DNA of 64,000 nt from Pseudomonas viridiflava. GTDB lineage: Bacteria > Pseudomonadota > Gammaproteobacteria > Pseudomonadales > Pseudomonadaceae. Numbering within the stretch: the stretch's first letter is position 1; each line of letters begins with the position of its first letter. Both the position numbers and the translations under genes were made by a program. The notes under the pieces were generated by a model that saw only the letters and a list, made by a program, of their open reading frames with translations, was not told where the DNA came from and did no database searches. Shown one piece after another: positions 49,365 to 56,874 of this stretch. Where the stretch lies: contig NZ_UTVH01000024.1 in the NCBI RefSeq assembly GCF_900585905.1, positions 95,627 to 159,626 on the forward strand. The letters run 5' to 3'.

Positions 49365-49393
49365 GCATCATGTGATCGATAGGGTTGAGTCAA
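49365..49393 (-). promoter_or_regulatory. Promoter-like element shared with the ADP-ribosylglycohydrolase gene
   Basis: Minus-strand TTGACT (49393-49388) lies 17 bases before TGATGC within CACATGATGC (49374-49365). The same arrangement with identical spacing lies before the gene at 50441-51559, and similarity continues into the leader (TGCGCTG, CGACGCCAG, then AGACATTT-CAGGA). This points to duplicated upstream DNA. Confidence 0.5.
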
Positions 49394-49453
49394 TAACGAA
49401 AATTAGGTCTACTTGGAAAACTCCGAGCTCGCACAAAGCTTGCTGCTTGGCGC

Positions 49454-49801
49454 CTATTTAGGGACTGCTGCCACGCTGATTTTTTCATCTCCGGGACTGA
49501 CGTAATATTCGACGCCGTTCCAGTTGCTCGCCACTAGACGATCAGCCTCGCTCAAATAAATACTCATATAAGGCTTATTTTCCTCAGTGCCATGGGGGCT
49601 TTCTTCGATCTGCCAAAGAATATCGCCATGACATGCAACCCCAAAAACATTTCTGTCCAGAATCACGTCGACGGGGACATCCACTCTAACAACAATGCAA
49701 TCATGGTAGACGAACGCTTGCTCTGGTGGGTGCGGGAGGTCAACATCGTGCCCGTTGACAATGAGCTTTTCGTTCGCAATTACTAGTTTTATTTTGTCCA
49801 T
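49454..49801 (-). CDS. Small hypothetical protein of the immunity array
   Basis: The 115-residue soluble protein, from MDKIKLVIANEKLIVNGHD, is rich in beta-strand-like sequence and ends WNGVEYYVSPGDEKISVAAVPK-like. I do not recognise its family. It lies 28 bases downstream of the next immunity-like gene on the same strand. Size, acidity and company suggest an immunity protein, but there is no direct evidence. Confidence 0.65.
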   Translation of the reverse strand: MDKIKLVIANEKLIVNGHDVDLPHPPEQAFVYHDCIVVRVDVPVDVILDRNVFGVACHGDILWQIEESPHGTEENKPYMSIYLSEADRLVASNWNGVEYYVSPGDEKISVAAVPK

Positions 49802-49829
49802 TATCTAAGCCCGGTTGAACTACCTTTTA

Positions 49830-50357
49830 TTAAAATGGCACAAAGTCAGGTCCATGCAGCTCATCCCTGACGTTTAAAGCGGTGCGTATCAATGGATCCC
49901 ATAGGCCGCGTGAACCATTCCACCTAGCGCCGGCCCAACGTGTGTCACTCATAAGCGCCAACTTGTTTGATACCATCTTTTCTTTAAGCAGCCCCGCCAC
50001 TGCTCCCAGGTCGATTTCGAAAAGCTGAGAATATCTGCCTTTAGGGTCCGCATATTTCTTGTTGATGCAATAACTGTAGTACCACATCCAGTCCGAGATG
50101 GCATAGATTGCTCGGTTCTGGTCTGGGCATATTTCAAGCGCTTTTGTAAAAGCTGCAACCAGTCGCCCAGGGAGGCCGGGGTCACGACTCTCCATCCAGT
50201 AGCGAAGGACAAGCTGATCAAAGGCCGCAATGACATTTTGCGGCTCCGGGTTGTCGGTCTTTGCTTCGTGGAAATAGGGAGGCTCACCCACCACAAATTT
50301 TTCCAGCTCGTCGTCATGAATGGCCAGAAGCAGAGCATTGACTGGTTCTTCTCTCAT
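49830..50357 (-). CDS. Immunity-like protein with a frameshifted paralogue nearby
   Basis: The 175-residue protein has no membrane segment or named domain that I recognise. It shares its layout with the broken gene at 53774-54312: FVVGEPPYF near the N-terminus, PQNVIAAFD, PDQNRAIY, WMWYYSYC, then DTRWAGARWN, GLWDPLIRTA and a terminal GPDFVP. The conserved aromatic and acidic residues suit a toxin-binding protein. It lies between the ADP-ribosylglycohydrolase gene (83 bases upstream) and the gene at 49454. Confidence 0.7.
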   Translation of the reverse strand: MREEPVNALLLAIHDDELEKFVVGEPPYFHEAKTDNPEPQNVIAAFDQLVLRYWMESRDPGLPGRLVAAFTKALEICPDQNRAIYAISDWMWYYSYCINKKYADPKGRYSQLFEIDLGAVAGLLKEKMVSNKLALMSDTRWAGARWNGSRGLWDPLIRTALNVRDELHGPDFVPF

Positions 50358-50440
50358 TGTGTCCTCAAGACAATCAATATCAAAGCCTGCGACGCACGCC
50401 TGGGTCTATCAAGCCACCAGCGCACCTTAGGTTTGACACA

Positions 50441-51559
50441 TCAGCGCCCCCCATAAACTATATCGTCCAGGTCATAGCTCAATGGCGCGCGCTCGAACAG
50501 CTGCCGCGCCAGGTACTGGATATGTTCAGACCAGGCGACATTCTCCACCCATTCTTGCGGCATCCCTGACACACCATATAGCGCGCCCGCGATTTGCCCG
50601 GCTGTGGCGGCGACACTGTCTGCGTCGTCACCCAGGTTGGCAGCCAGAAGGATCGCGTCTCTGAAGTTGTCGGTATTCCACACAGCCCAGAGAGCGGCTT
50701 CCAGCGTGTCGACGACATAGCCAGAGGAGCGAATCTGATTACGAGTCTTTTGCTTGTACTCGCCCGAGTTGATGATCAGCGGCCGGGGGAATAAAGGGCG
50801 CTCCATTGCAGACAACGTTTCCTCTTTATCCGCGCCGTTGAGAGCCAGATGCAGTTGGGCGCCCAGCAATTCGCAGCAGCTCAAAGCTTCCATCGCCCTG
50901 TGTGTGCAACGGCTTTGTGCAGCGCTTTCGCGCCAGGTCGCATGCAGCGAGTGTCTACGAAATATCGCCGAAGGCGCCAGGCGAATGATCGGCCCGTTAC
51001 CCGCAGTGGAGGGGTGGTCGTTACCGTACCAGTCGAGCTGCCTTTCCAGATAGCCTTCAAGTGCATTACGGGTGACGTTGCCGATATCGAAGCATCGACC
51101 ATTGTGACTGTTCTCACCTTGCTTGTACCAACGGCACAGCCTGTCGGCGTAGTCCTGGAAGTTGAAGTCGTCATTGGCCAGGTAAGCATCTGCCAAACAC
51201 AGCGCCATGCTGGTGTCGTCTGTCCACTCCCCGGCTTTGAGCTTGAATGGTCCGCCACCAACCATGTCGTAGACGTGCCCGCGATCCCGAGGCAAGAACT
51301 CGAGGGTAGTGCCCACTGCGTCCCCAATGCCAAGGCCCAACAGACAACCTTTCGCGCGATCCAGTGCCTGTTCCTCTGTCAGCGTGCAGGTGCGGGAGGC
51401 AAGCCAGCCGGGCTTCACAGCGGGTGGCAAAGAAGGATCATCCGGGTGGTTGTCGAACCTCATCCGCTCCCGCAGCTGAGGTGACCACGGCGGGAGCAGG
51501 TGATCATAGCGTTGCGCGTAATCGGCGATGGTCTCTGTAGAACTGCGTAGGTCAATCAT
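50441..51559 (-). CDS. ADP-ribosylglycohydrolase (DraG/ARH family)
   Basis: The 372-residue protein has the family's metal-binding motifs: [32 protein letters not shown] (first Asp cluster) and [22 protein letters not shown] (second Asp cluster). Such enzymes remove ADP-ribose from proteins. In an array of immunity-like genes beside a T6SS, it may reverse modification by an ADP-ribosyltransferase effector, as ARH-type immunity is known for the Tri1 toxin. An N-terminal stretch of about 60 residues precedes the domain. A housekeeping role is the alternative. Confidence 0.9.
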   Translation of the reverse strand: MIDLRSSTETIADYAQRYDHLLPPWSPQLRERMRFDNHPDDPSLPPAVKPGWLASRTCTLTEEQALDRAKGCLLGLGIGDAVGTTLEFLPRDRGHVYDMVGGGPFKLKAGEWTDDTSMALCLADAYLANDDFNFQDYADRLCRWYKQGENSHNGRCFDIGNVTRNALEGYLERQLDWYGNDHPSTAGNGPIIRLAPSAIFRRHSLHATWRESAAQSRCTHRAMEALSCCELLGAQLHLALNGADKEETLSAMERPLFPRPLIINSGEYKQKTRNQIRSSGYVVDTLEAALWAVWNTDNFRDAILLAANLGDDADSVAATAGQIAGALYGVSGMPQEWVENVAWSEHIQYLARQLFERAPLSYDLDDIVYGGR

Positions 51560-51641
51560 GCCTTCATCCTGAAATGTCTACCTTACGAGCTAATGCACCT
51601 GGCGTCGCGCCAGACGATCCCTGATATCTTCAGCGCACAAA

Positions 51642-51670
51642 GCATCATGTGCCTTCGCGTGCAGGGTCAA
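51642..51670 (-). promoter_or_regulatory. Promoter-like element before the ADP-ribosylglycohydrolase gene
   Basis: Minus-strand TTGACC (51670-51665), 17 bases, then TGATGC in CACATGATGC (51651-51642), the same as at 49365-49393. The gap 51560-51864 holds this element and the leader; the plus-strand frame at 51593-51853 has no support as a gene. Confidence 0.5.
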
Positions 51671-51864
51671 TACTTACATGGAATGTCGCCAATGAAACGT
51701 CTGGATAGGTTGAAAGCGTACCTTGTGCACAAACCGAAGACAGATCAGCCCGAAGCGGCTTGGGTTGCGCCGCATTGTAGCGAAGGCTGGCTGTGTACTG
51801 AGCGCCAATCCTATTTTACGGCCGCCATCGTTGTGTTTGGGCCGACTTCATAGAAATCCTGAAA

Positions 51865-52161
51865 TCAATCAGGAAGCATTATTTTAAGTCCTTGAGCGGA
51901 TTGTATGGCAACGTAGTAGGCGCCCTTTAGAGCTGTTGCTAGCTCGGGATCGGTTTCTTCAAACTCTTTTGAGGCGATGGCACCGATGCTGAGCCGGTGA
52001 AGCCTGGATTTGTCTGTTTCGACGCCTTCAAATACCGCCTTGACGTACTCTAGCTGGCACAGAAGCAAGTCATAAACCGGGAACTGCGGACACCCGCTTC
52101 GACGGTCGGTTGTCATTTCAATCGCCTTTTCAACATACGAAAGTGGTGTTGTTGGTTTCAT
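51865..52161 (-). CDS. Tsi6-like immunity protein, copy a
   Basis: The 98-residue protein starts MKPTTPLSYVEKAIEMTTDRR and matches the pattern I know from P. aeruginosa Tsi6, which neutralises the NAD(P)+ glycohydrolase effector Tse6: a helical hairpin with QLEYVKAVFEG, LHRLSIGAIASKEFEETDPEL and a terminal GLKIMLPD. I prefer the ATG at 52161 over the GTG at 52173 because copy c starts there. No Tse6-type toxin gene lies next to it; only a short relic does. Confidence 0.85.
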   Translation of the reverse strand: MKPTTPLSYVEKAIEMTTDRRSGCPQFPVYDLLLCQLEYVKAVFEGVETDKSRLHRLSIGAIASKEFEETDPELATALKGAYYVAIQSAQGLKIMLPD

Positions 52162-52261
52162 GGAAGTCTGCACTTATGAGTTGGAATGAGTTTTGGGAGT
52201 GGATTTTTACACGACAAGAAATAACGGGAGTTTTATCAATCACCACCTCTACCTCGCGAAA
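52162..52261 (-). pseudogene. Toxin C-terminus relic before Tsi6-like copy a
   Basis: In one minus-strand frame the sequence reads FREVEVVIDKTPVISC and continues open into the next gene out of frame. The same start, FR-(E/G)-(I/V)-EV, recurs at 57184-57273 before Tsi6-like copy c, and at 56184-56225 (FREIEVVINRSFR) at the end of copy b. A shared protein-level motif beside three Tsi6-like genes suggests the tail of the original toxin. Confidence 0.4.
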
Positions 52262-52275
52262 GGTTAAAGCCGACT

Positions 52276-52584
52276 TTATACGCGGTTTGAGTGTCGTGAC
52301 TTAAAAAGGCGCAAAGCATCTGACTCGCCGCCGGCGAGCTCAATGTAGAAGGCTGCGTAGGCTTCCGACAAATCATCGTACCCTTCCAGCGCCGTTTCCG
52401 CCAAAGTTTTATACCCGGGAATATCCCGGATCTCCACTTCGTGCAAAATAGCACCTCGCTCAGCACGATCTAACAAGTCTTCAAGTTGTGCCAACAGCAC
52501 AGCGGCAGCTGGATCAACCGGAACATATGTATTTATTATCCGTCGAAGCTCGCGAGCAGTTACCTTCAACGCATCTATGTTCAT
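52276..52584 (-). CDS. Small immunity-like protein, family B, member 1
   Basis: The 102-residue soluble helical protein (MNIDALKVTARELRRII) shares a pattern with the genes at 52654 and 54595: a long first helix, LE or LQ-rich second helix, then RDIPGYKTLAETALEGYDDLSEAY-like, AFYIEL and a short tail. I do not recognise the family by name. Three members and one broken copy in 6 kb fit lineage-specific expansion of an immunity gene. Confidence 0.7.
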   Translation of the reverse strand: MNIDALKVTARELRRIINTYVPVDPAAAVLLAQLEDLLDRAERGAILHEVEIRDIPGYKTLAETALEGYDDLSEAYAAFYIELAGGESDALRLFKSRHSNRV

Positions 52585-52653
52585 TACTTACCTCTGGTTG
52601 AAATTGTGTCTATTATCTTCGATTCAGATCACTCATCCCTGTTTATAGTAACC

Positions 52654-52965
52654 TTAGGGTGTCTTGTCTAGCATCTCTTGGATTATCTTGTACGCCTTCG
52701 TATTCCTACCATCGGTGATCTCAACATAGAACCTGCTGTAGGCTTTCGAGAGGTCGTCATATTTTTGCAGGTCTGTATCAGCGAACAACCGATAGCCTGG
52801 GATGTCTCGAGGTTCGAATTTTTCCTGGACCATTTCATTCTCAGCTGCTGAAATTATCGGTTCCAGCTGTACATATAAGGCCAATGCGGACTGATCTGTG
52901 GACTTGTAAAAATCAAGCCTCTCACGTAGATCCAAAGCGGCTTGCTTCAATAATGACGTATCCAT
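52654..52965 (-). CDS. Small immunity-like protein, family B, member 2
   Basis: I start this 103-residue protein at the ATG at 52965 (MDTSLLKQAALDL) because AGGA lies six bases before it and the second copy near 57774 has only this start; an ATG at 52971 also exists. The family B core is DIPGYRLFADTDLQKYDDLSKAY, then FYVEITDG. The start lies eight bases after the stop of the open relic at 52974-53147, an arrangement typical of toxin then immunity. A nearly identical but nonsense-mutated copy is at 57463-57774. Confidence 0.72.
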   Translation of the reverse strand: MDTSLLKQAALDLRERLDFYKSTDQSALALYVQLEPIISAAENEMVQEKFEPRDIPGYRLFADTDLQKYDDLSKAYSRFYVEITDGRNTKAYKIIQEMLDKTP

Positions 52966-52973
52966 ATACATTC

Positions 52974-53147
52974 CTAGCTGTCGATTTCGCCAATGAGGTT
53001 TGCGGCTGACGACTCTTTACGGTTTAGGACTAGGTGCTGCGTTGCATCCCCGGTTCTCACGATATTACCTCCAAACTCTGTCGTCGGAACAATTTCGCTA
53101 ACGAAAAAATCCAGCTGCTTGAAGGCGGCAATGATGCCAAGTCGGCA
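52974..53147 (-). pseudogene. Orphan C-terminus of a lost effector (relic 1)
   Basis: A minus-strand frame of 57 codons, open from just after a TGA at 53148-53150, has no start codon of its own context. It reads LGIIAAFKQLDFFVSEIVP, then TTEFGGNIVRTGDATQH and ends NLIGEIDS at a TAG. The next gene (family B member 2) begins eight bases on. This looks like the tail of a toxin domain whose main part was lost. A decayed copy of the last part lies at 57777-57868 before the paired pseudogene. Confidence 0.55.
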
Positions 53148-53266
53148 TCATGTGCTGTCTAACCCTTGACTCATCTAATCAAGGCAGGGATAACAATGTA
53201 AGTGTAGACGAGACGCTTCAATAAATCATTTCGCACACAACACTTTAATCAAGGGTGATCTGGATA

Positions 53267-53530
53267 CTAAATAGCTGACCCTCTATTTGTTCCTGGCTTC
53301 TCTATTAATAGTTCATCCAGCTCTCGTCGGCGGCATTTTGTGACAAAAACGACCGCAGCGTCAGTATCTTTCTGGAAGAGCTCAAAGTTAGCCCGGTTTA
53401 TTTCATAATATTCCTCGTAGTCAACCATGCCGTTACTCACTGGAAATGAGACATAAAAGCGACCAGAAGTCTCCTCAATACCTAAAGAAAAGAACTCTTC
53501 TTGATTTACAAATGCATCTTTGAACTTCAT
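53267..53530 (-). CDS. Small immunity-like protein coupled to a toxin relic
   Basis: The 87-residue acidic protein (MKFKDAFVNQEEFFSLGIEE, later DYEEYYEINRANFELFQ) has no recognised domain. Its ATG overlaps the TGA of the relic at 53527-53685 by ATGA, and a strong GGAGG ribosome site lies five bases upstream, inside the relic. This is the classic arrangement of an immunity gene coupled to its toxin. The toxin's body is missing. Confidence 0.72.
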   Translation of the reverse strand: MKFKDAFVNQEEFFSLGIEETSGRFYVSFPVSNGMVDYEEYYEINRANFELFQKDTDAAVVFVTKCRRRELDELLIEKPGTNRGSAI

Positions 53531-53685
53531 ATATCCTCCGCAATAAAAGCTGATTTCGATTTCTCTGCAAGGTTTCTCCCTGAGTCAATTGTGGCGTCAA
53601 GATTGCCCTCCGGCAATCTTCCTCCCGCCGCGAGACCTAATTGAACATGCCTGAAATTGCTCGAGTGGAACGTATGCACTGATCG
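53527..53685 (-). pseudogene. Orphan C-terminus of a lost effector (relic 2), ATGA-coupled
   Basis: A 52-codon minus-strand frame, open after a TGA at 53686-53688 and with no start, reads VHTFHSSNFRHVQLGLAAGG, then RLPEGNLDATIDSGRN and ends SKSAFIAEDI. The stop TGA overlaps the ATG of the gene at 53267-53530. Low-complexity or chance sequence would not be expected to give such a protein-like run ending exactly in a start-stop overlap. I infer the end of a polymorphic toxin. Confidence 0.65.
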
Positions 53686-53773
53686 TCACGCTACCTGGCG
53701 GACATACCGGCGCCATACGCTAGGAAGGCATCATATGCACCGGTCTGCTTACCACTGGCTCGCTCGCAAAACC

Positions 53774-54312
53774 TTAAATATTGGTCGGTACGAAATCGGG
53801 GCCACCCAGGTTGTCTCGAATGTATATCGCTGTACGTACCAACGGTTCCCACAAGCCGCTTTTACTATTCCACTCAGCCCCCGCCCAGCGGTTATCAGAG
53901 ATAAGCTCAGCTTTGTTAAGTTCGATCTGCAGCTTCAGTGCTTCGGCGGCTACACTAAGGTCGATCTCGGGTACGGCAGCATACATCCCATCAGGGTTTG
54001 CATGATTTTTAAAAATGCAATATCGATAGTACCATATCCAGCGCTGGGCCATGTAAATGGCGCGATTGTGATCTGGGTGGTCATTAATCAAGGCTACAAA
54101 GATTTAGCGAGTAAAGTTGCAAATGCGTGGCCATCACACCGAAAGTAGGGCATGAAAAGCAAATCGAAAGCCACAACCACGTTCTGAGGGTCGTCATTAT
54201 CATCTTTAGTTTCGAAGAAATAATAAGGCTCTCCGACTAAAAACCTGTCAAGGTCACCCCTTTCTATAGCAAGCCGCAAAATATTATCGCATTCAGATCT
54301 CATTGAGTTCAC
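53774..54312 (-). pseudogene. Frameshifted paralogue of the gene at 49830-50357
   Basis: The 5' part (54312 to 54094) encodes FLVGEPYYFFETKDDN and PQNVVVAFD and stops at a TAG after LLAKSL. The 3' part, in another frame, encodes INDHPDHNRAIY, WIWYYRYC, SDNRWAGAEWN, GLWEPLVRTA and ends GPDFVPTNI. Together they match the full protein at 49830-50357 along its length. A one-base loss near 54094-54100 explains the break. Confidence 0.8.
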
Positions 54313-54481
54313 GTGGCCTTCGAAAGTGTTTGGGTTTTATCTAAAGCATTCGATAAATTTGCTGAATCGCATCTCGTTAGCTTCCTCTACAAAAAGTAAT
54401 TTAACGCAGTCGCCATCAGTTCAGGCGTAACAATGCCTGACTTCAAATGTGTCATGCGTCATCCATAGAAGCCGGTTTTGC

Positions 54482-54574
54482 TCAGTCAAGACTATCCGGC
54501 TTGGGCTTCTCACGGATAAGCAAGTAAAAGAATTTAATCCAGTATCGAATCGCGGCGCTCTCACTAAAATTATT
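54482..54574 (-). pseudogene. Relic of a membrane-protein C-terminus
   Basis: A 30-codon open frame with no start reads SESAAIRYWIKFFYLLIREK and ends KPKPDSLD at a TGA. The aromatic, basic membrane-proximal character is like the tails of the two REAR-RWWL membrane proteins in this window but not the same. It lies in the otherwise empty gap 54313-54594. It may be the remains of a membrane-active toxin or its partner. Confidence 0.4.
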
Positions 54575-54594
54575 TAATTTAAATTAATTAATTT

Positions 54595-54912
54595 TCAGTA
54601 TGCTTTATCGCCGTCCATGCTGGCTTTGAAGATTTTAAATGCCTCCCACTCGCGCGCGCCAATGAGTTTAAGGTAGAAGTTTGAGTATGCGCGCCTCAGC
54701 TTTAGATTGTTACCTAGATTAGTCTCATCGAATAAGCGGTGACTAGGAATATCTATGGATTCCATGTTTTCTAGAATGCTGCCGTTTCCAGCAGCATAAA
54801 TTAAGTGCTGCAGCTGGTTGTAGAGCTCCTCAGCTATTGCGTCACCAATCTTCGCAATATCAAGTCCTAATTTTAGCTGATGTGCAGTAGTTTTCAACGC
54901 GTCGGCGTTCAT
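54595..54912 (-). CDS. Small immunity-like protein, family B, member 3
   Basis: The 105-residue protein (MNADALKTTAHQLKLGLDIA) is a diverged family B member: YNQLQHLIYAAGNGSI matches the second helix, IDIPSHRLFDETNLG the IPGY-x-LF motif and RRAYSNFYLKLIGA the final motif. Its gene starts 55 bases after the truncated Tsi6-like gene. Function is inferred from the company only. Confidence 0.68.
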   Translation of the reverse strand: MNADALKTTAHQLKLGLDIAKIGDAIAEELYNQLQHLIYAAGNGSILENMESIDIPSHRLFDETNLGNNLKLRRAYSNFYLKLIGAREWEAFKIFKASMDGDKAY

Positions 54913-54967
54913 ATCAGAGCTCCCCGCTTACCTGTACTCAAAGCAGCTTCTGTAAGGGTTCATGTAC

Positions 54968-55150
54968 TTAAATTACATCGCCGGGTAGCCGTAGGTGCGG
55001 CCTTGATTTATATGCTTCTGTTTCATAAAACACTGATCTGAGATATTCAAGTTGGTTTATGATAGATGTATATACCGGAAATGGGGGGCGATTACGTCGC
55101 TCAGTCGCTACCGCGAGAGCTCTTCCAATATATTCCAAAGGGCCGTTCAT
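54968..55150 (-). pseudogene. Truncated Tsi6-like gene
   Basis: The 60-codon frame begins MNGPLEYIGRALAVATERRN and matches Tsi6-like copies a and c through NQLEYLRSVFYETEAYKSR. It then leaves the family pattern and stops. The whole C-terminal half (IGAIAxKEFEExDPEL to the end) is missing. The break after KSR is followed, in another frame, by short open runs, so a recombination join is more likely than simple drift. Confidence 0.7.
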
Positions 55151-55231
55151 TGGCTAACTTGCTGACAATACAAAAAGTTGTCTTGGCTGTTAAAGAGCTT
55201 TTGTTGGTAATAGCACAGCTAAAACACATGG

Positions 55232-55543
55232 CTACAGGCTTTTGTAAGCTTGTTCCGCTTCGATGATTTTACATCCAAGAACCAAGTCGTACGGCCAGTG
55301 GTCTGTAATCAACCTCGTCAAGCCTAAGTCACGTTGTTCTTTTTCAGCAATGTCGTCCAACATTATTTTTGCCAGAGCTGCAGATAGCACATCCCTGATA
55401 TTTTCCAATTGGATATTTATGGTGAAATACAGCCGATCTTCACTGTCGTTCAGCAGTCCCTCAGTGAGGGCCTCAATAGCTGCTTCCAGCTTTTTCGCCA
55501 CCATTTTTGGGCTATTCGCGTTGTTATTGGTTCCGACAGGCAT
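55232..55543 (-). CDS. Hypothetical helical protein of the immunity array
   Basis: The 103-residue protein starts at the ATG at 55543, with AAGGTG six bases upstream. It has VAKKLEAAIEALTEGLLNDSE, a central NIQLENIRDVLSAALAKI and a Cys-containing end (YDLVLGCKIIEAEQAY). NIQLENIRDVLS recalls the NQLEYLRSVF segment of the Tsi6-like proteins, so it may be a distant relative, but the rest does not align by eye. Confidence 0.6.
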   Translation of the reverse strand: MPVGTNNNANSPKMVAKKLEAAIEALTEGLLNDSEDRLYFTINIQLENIRDVLSAALAKIMLDDIAEKEQRDLGLTRLITDHWPYDLVLGCKIIEAEQAYKSL

Positions 55544-55636
55544 CGTACGCACCTTGGCTTGCTGCGTTTAATTTTACAAGTCTAAGCCTAGACTAGCCAC
55601 TTTTTTGCTTTTTTCAAGTGCTTCCAAGTCTGGCAT

Positions 55637-55975
55637 TTAGTCCGCTACTAAGTTTCTTATGAACTCAATAAAGCTCGAGGCCATAAGTGCTGAGTCGCTG
55701 CCATCTATTGCGTCATGCTTCCAACAATAAATTTCATTTGTTTTAGAGCTTATGCAAAATTGATCCCCTTCTGGGGATTCGCCAAATGTGTAGGTGTGCC
55801 TCGGTATTCGGTCGAGATAAATTTGGTTTCTATAACGAATATCATTTTCATCTGAGCTCATTCCATAAATGATGTCCAGATAATAGATGCCTGAACTGCT
55901 ATCTAGTTTGGCGCCTCGAGTAAAAATTATCGCACTTCCAAACTCTTTCACTATGTCGGCTAGTGAGTTGTTCAC
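55637..55975 (-). CDS. SUKH/SMI1-like immunity protein
   Basis: The 112-residue protein starts at a GTG at 55975. It resembles SMI1/KNR4 (SUKH) domain proteins: IPRHTYTFGESPEGDQFCIS, then NEIYCWKHDAIDG and a final helix SSFIEFIRNLV match the family's P-x-FG-x-GD-x-W pattern. SUKH proteins are common immunity proteins of polymorphic toxins. Recognition is by pattern only and the N-terminal part is short. Confidence 0.6.
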   Translation of the reverse strand: MNNSLADIVKEFGSAIIFTRGAKLDSSSGIYYLDIIYGMSSDENDIRYRNQIYLDRIPRHTYTFGESPEGDQFCISSKTNEIYCWKHDAIDGSDSALMASSFIEFIRNLVAD

Positions 55976-55993
55976 TTCACACCCATACGGAAG

Positions 55994-56203
55994 TTAAGTA
56001 ACAGAATTTGAAATTGCGGGTTTCTTGCTTTGAGCGCCCAGATTTTTTCGAATAATTTTGCTAAGGGTTTTCATCTTAAACCGTAGCAGGCCCCAATATA
56101 AAGACCTCAAATTTCTTAGTTGGAAAAAACTGCAGGCGTAACCAACTAAAGATAGTTCGCCCGAAATGTTTATAAGCGAATCCTTAGCGGAAACTTCTGT
56201 TAA
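55994..56203 (-). pseudogene. Open frame before the SUKH-like gene, possible relic
   Basis: A 69-codon minus-strand frame with no good start ends at a TAA 18 bases before the SUKH-like GTG. It includes SLVGYACSFFQLRNLRSLYW and ends KPAISNSVT. It overlaps the end of Tsi6-like copy b by four bases. The position fits a toxin tail, but the composition is less convincing than relics 1 and 2. Confidence 0.3.
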
Positions 56204-56511
56204 TCACCACTTCTATCTCGCGGAAGCTGAATCTTTAACCCTTCTGCATATTGTATAGCCACCAGAAATGCGTCCTTCAAGGCGCGTGCCAGTTCAGGGT
56301 CTTCCTCTTCAAACTCCTTTACGGCTATGATTCCAATCGTTAGATCAAAAAGCCTTGCGCGATCTTTCTCGGTGCCATTAAAAACCGCTTCTGCAAATTT
56401 CAACTGCTTTAATATGTTGTTGTAGATGTCCCATTGGGGACATTCATCACGCCGCATAATAGTTATATTAATGGCACTTGAGATGAAGTCTATCGGTTTT
56501 TTAAGATCCAT
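56200..56511 (-). CDS. Tsi6-like immunity protein, copy b (diverged)
   Basis: The 103-residue protein shows the Tsi6 pattern: RRDECPQWDIYNNILKQL, LTIGIIAVKEFEEEDPELARAL and YAEGLKIQLP. It is clearly more diverged than copies a and c. After the usual end (LP) it has an extra RDRSGD. In another frame these last bases read FREIEVV, the start of the toxin relic seen beside copies a and c. The extra tail is probably a join with that relic. Confidence 0.82.
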   Translation of the reverse strand: MDLKKPIDFISSAINITIMRRDECPQWDIYNNILKQLKFAEAVFNGTEKDRARLFDLTIGIIAVKEFEEEDPELARALKDAFLVAIQYAEGLKIQLPRDRSGD

Positions 56512-56558
56512 AACACGCCTTATTCAAAAAAAGCTTTGCGAGTGAGTTGTCCCTGCAA

Positions 56559-56657
56559 TTAGATTTTTTCTAATAATAAGTATTTTGCGGCGTTTAGGCA
56601 AAACGCTATATGCTCCTCGGCCATCTCATGGAGCATCCAACGGTCTGAAGCTCGTTT
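56559..56657 (-). pseudogene. Short relic in the gap before Tsi6-like copy b
   Basis: A 32-codon frame open from a TAA reads ASDRWMLHEMAEEHIAFCLN and ends YLLLEKI at a TAA. It looks like a helical protein end. It lies in the 363-base gap 56512-56874, which otherwise holds only a 7-bp inverted repeat (CCTACCG and CGGTAGG at 56741-56761). Confidence 0.3.
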
Positions 56658-56874
56658 TTATCTGGGCACCGACTTAATCGGAATATCCAGGTTCTCGAGT
56701 CTCAGGCATGCAATCTCGTCAAGCCGGTTGGCAATTCATGCCTACCGCCTGTTTCGGTAGGTTACAACAGTGATTTCTAAAACATTTCTATATTTAAAAG
56801 GAAAGAGCGACCATCTTGCTAACCAACTCGTAGTTAAGAAAAATCCCGCGATCATATCTCAATAAAACCCAAAG

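Noticed and set aside
51593..51853. Plus-strand 86-codon frame between the ADP-ribosylglycohydrolase and Tsi6-like copy a
   Set aside because: It covers the promoter and leader that are shared with the HD gene, has no good ribosome site and no recognisable pattern.
53657..54148. Plus-strand 163-codon frame
   Set aside because: It is antisense to the frameshifted paralogue at 53774-54312, whose minus-strand frames match a real protein.
55576..55636. 20-codon frame (MPDLEALEKSKKVASLGL) after the SUKH-like gene
   Set aside because: Too short to separate from chance; it could be another toxin tail, but nothing confirms it.
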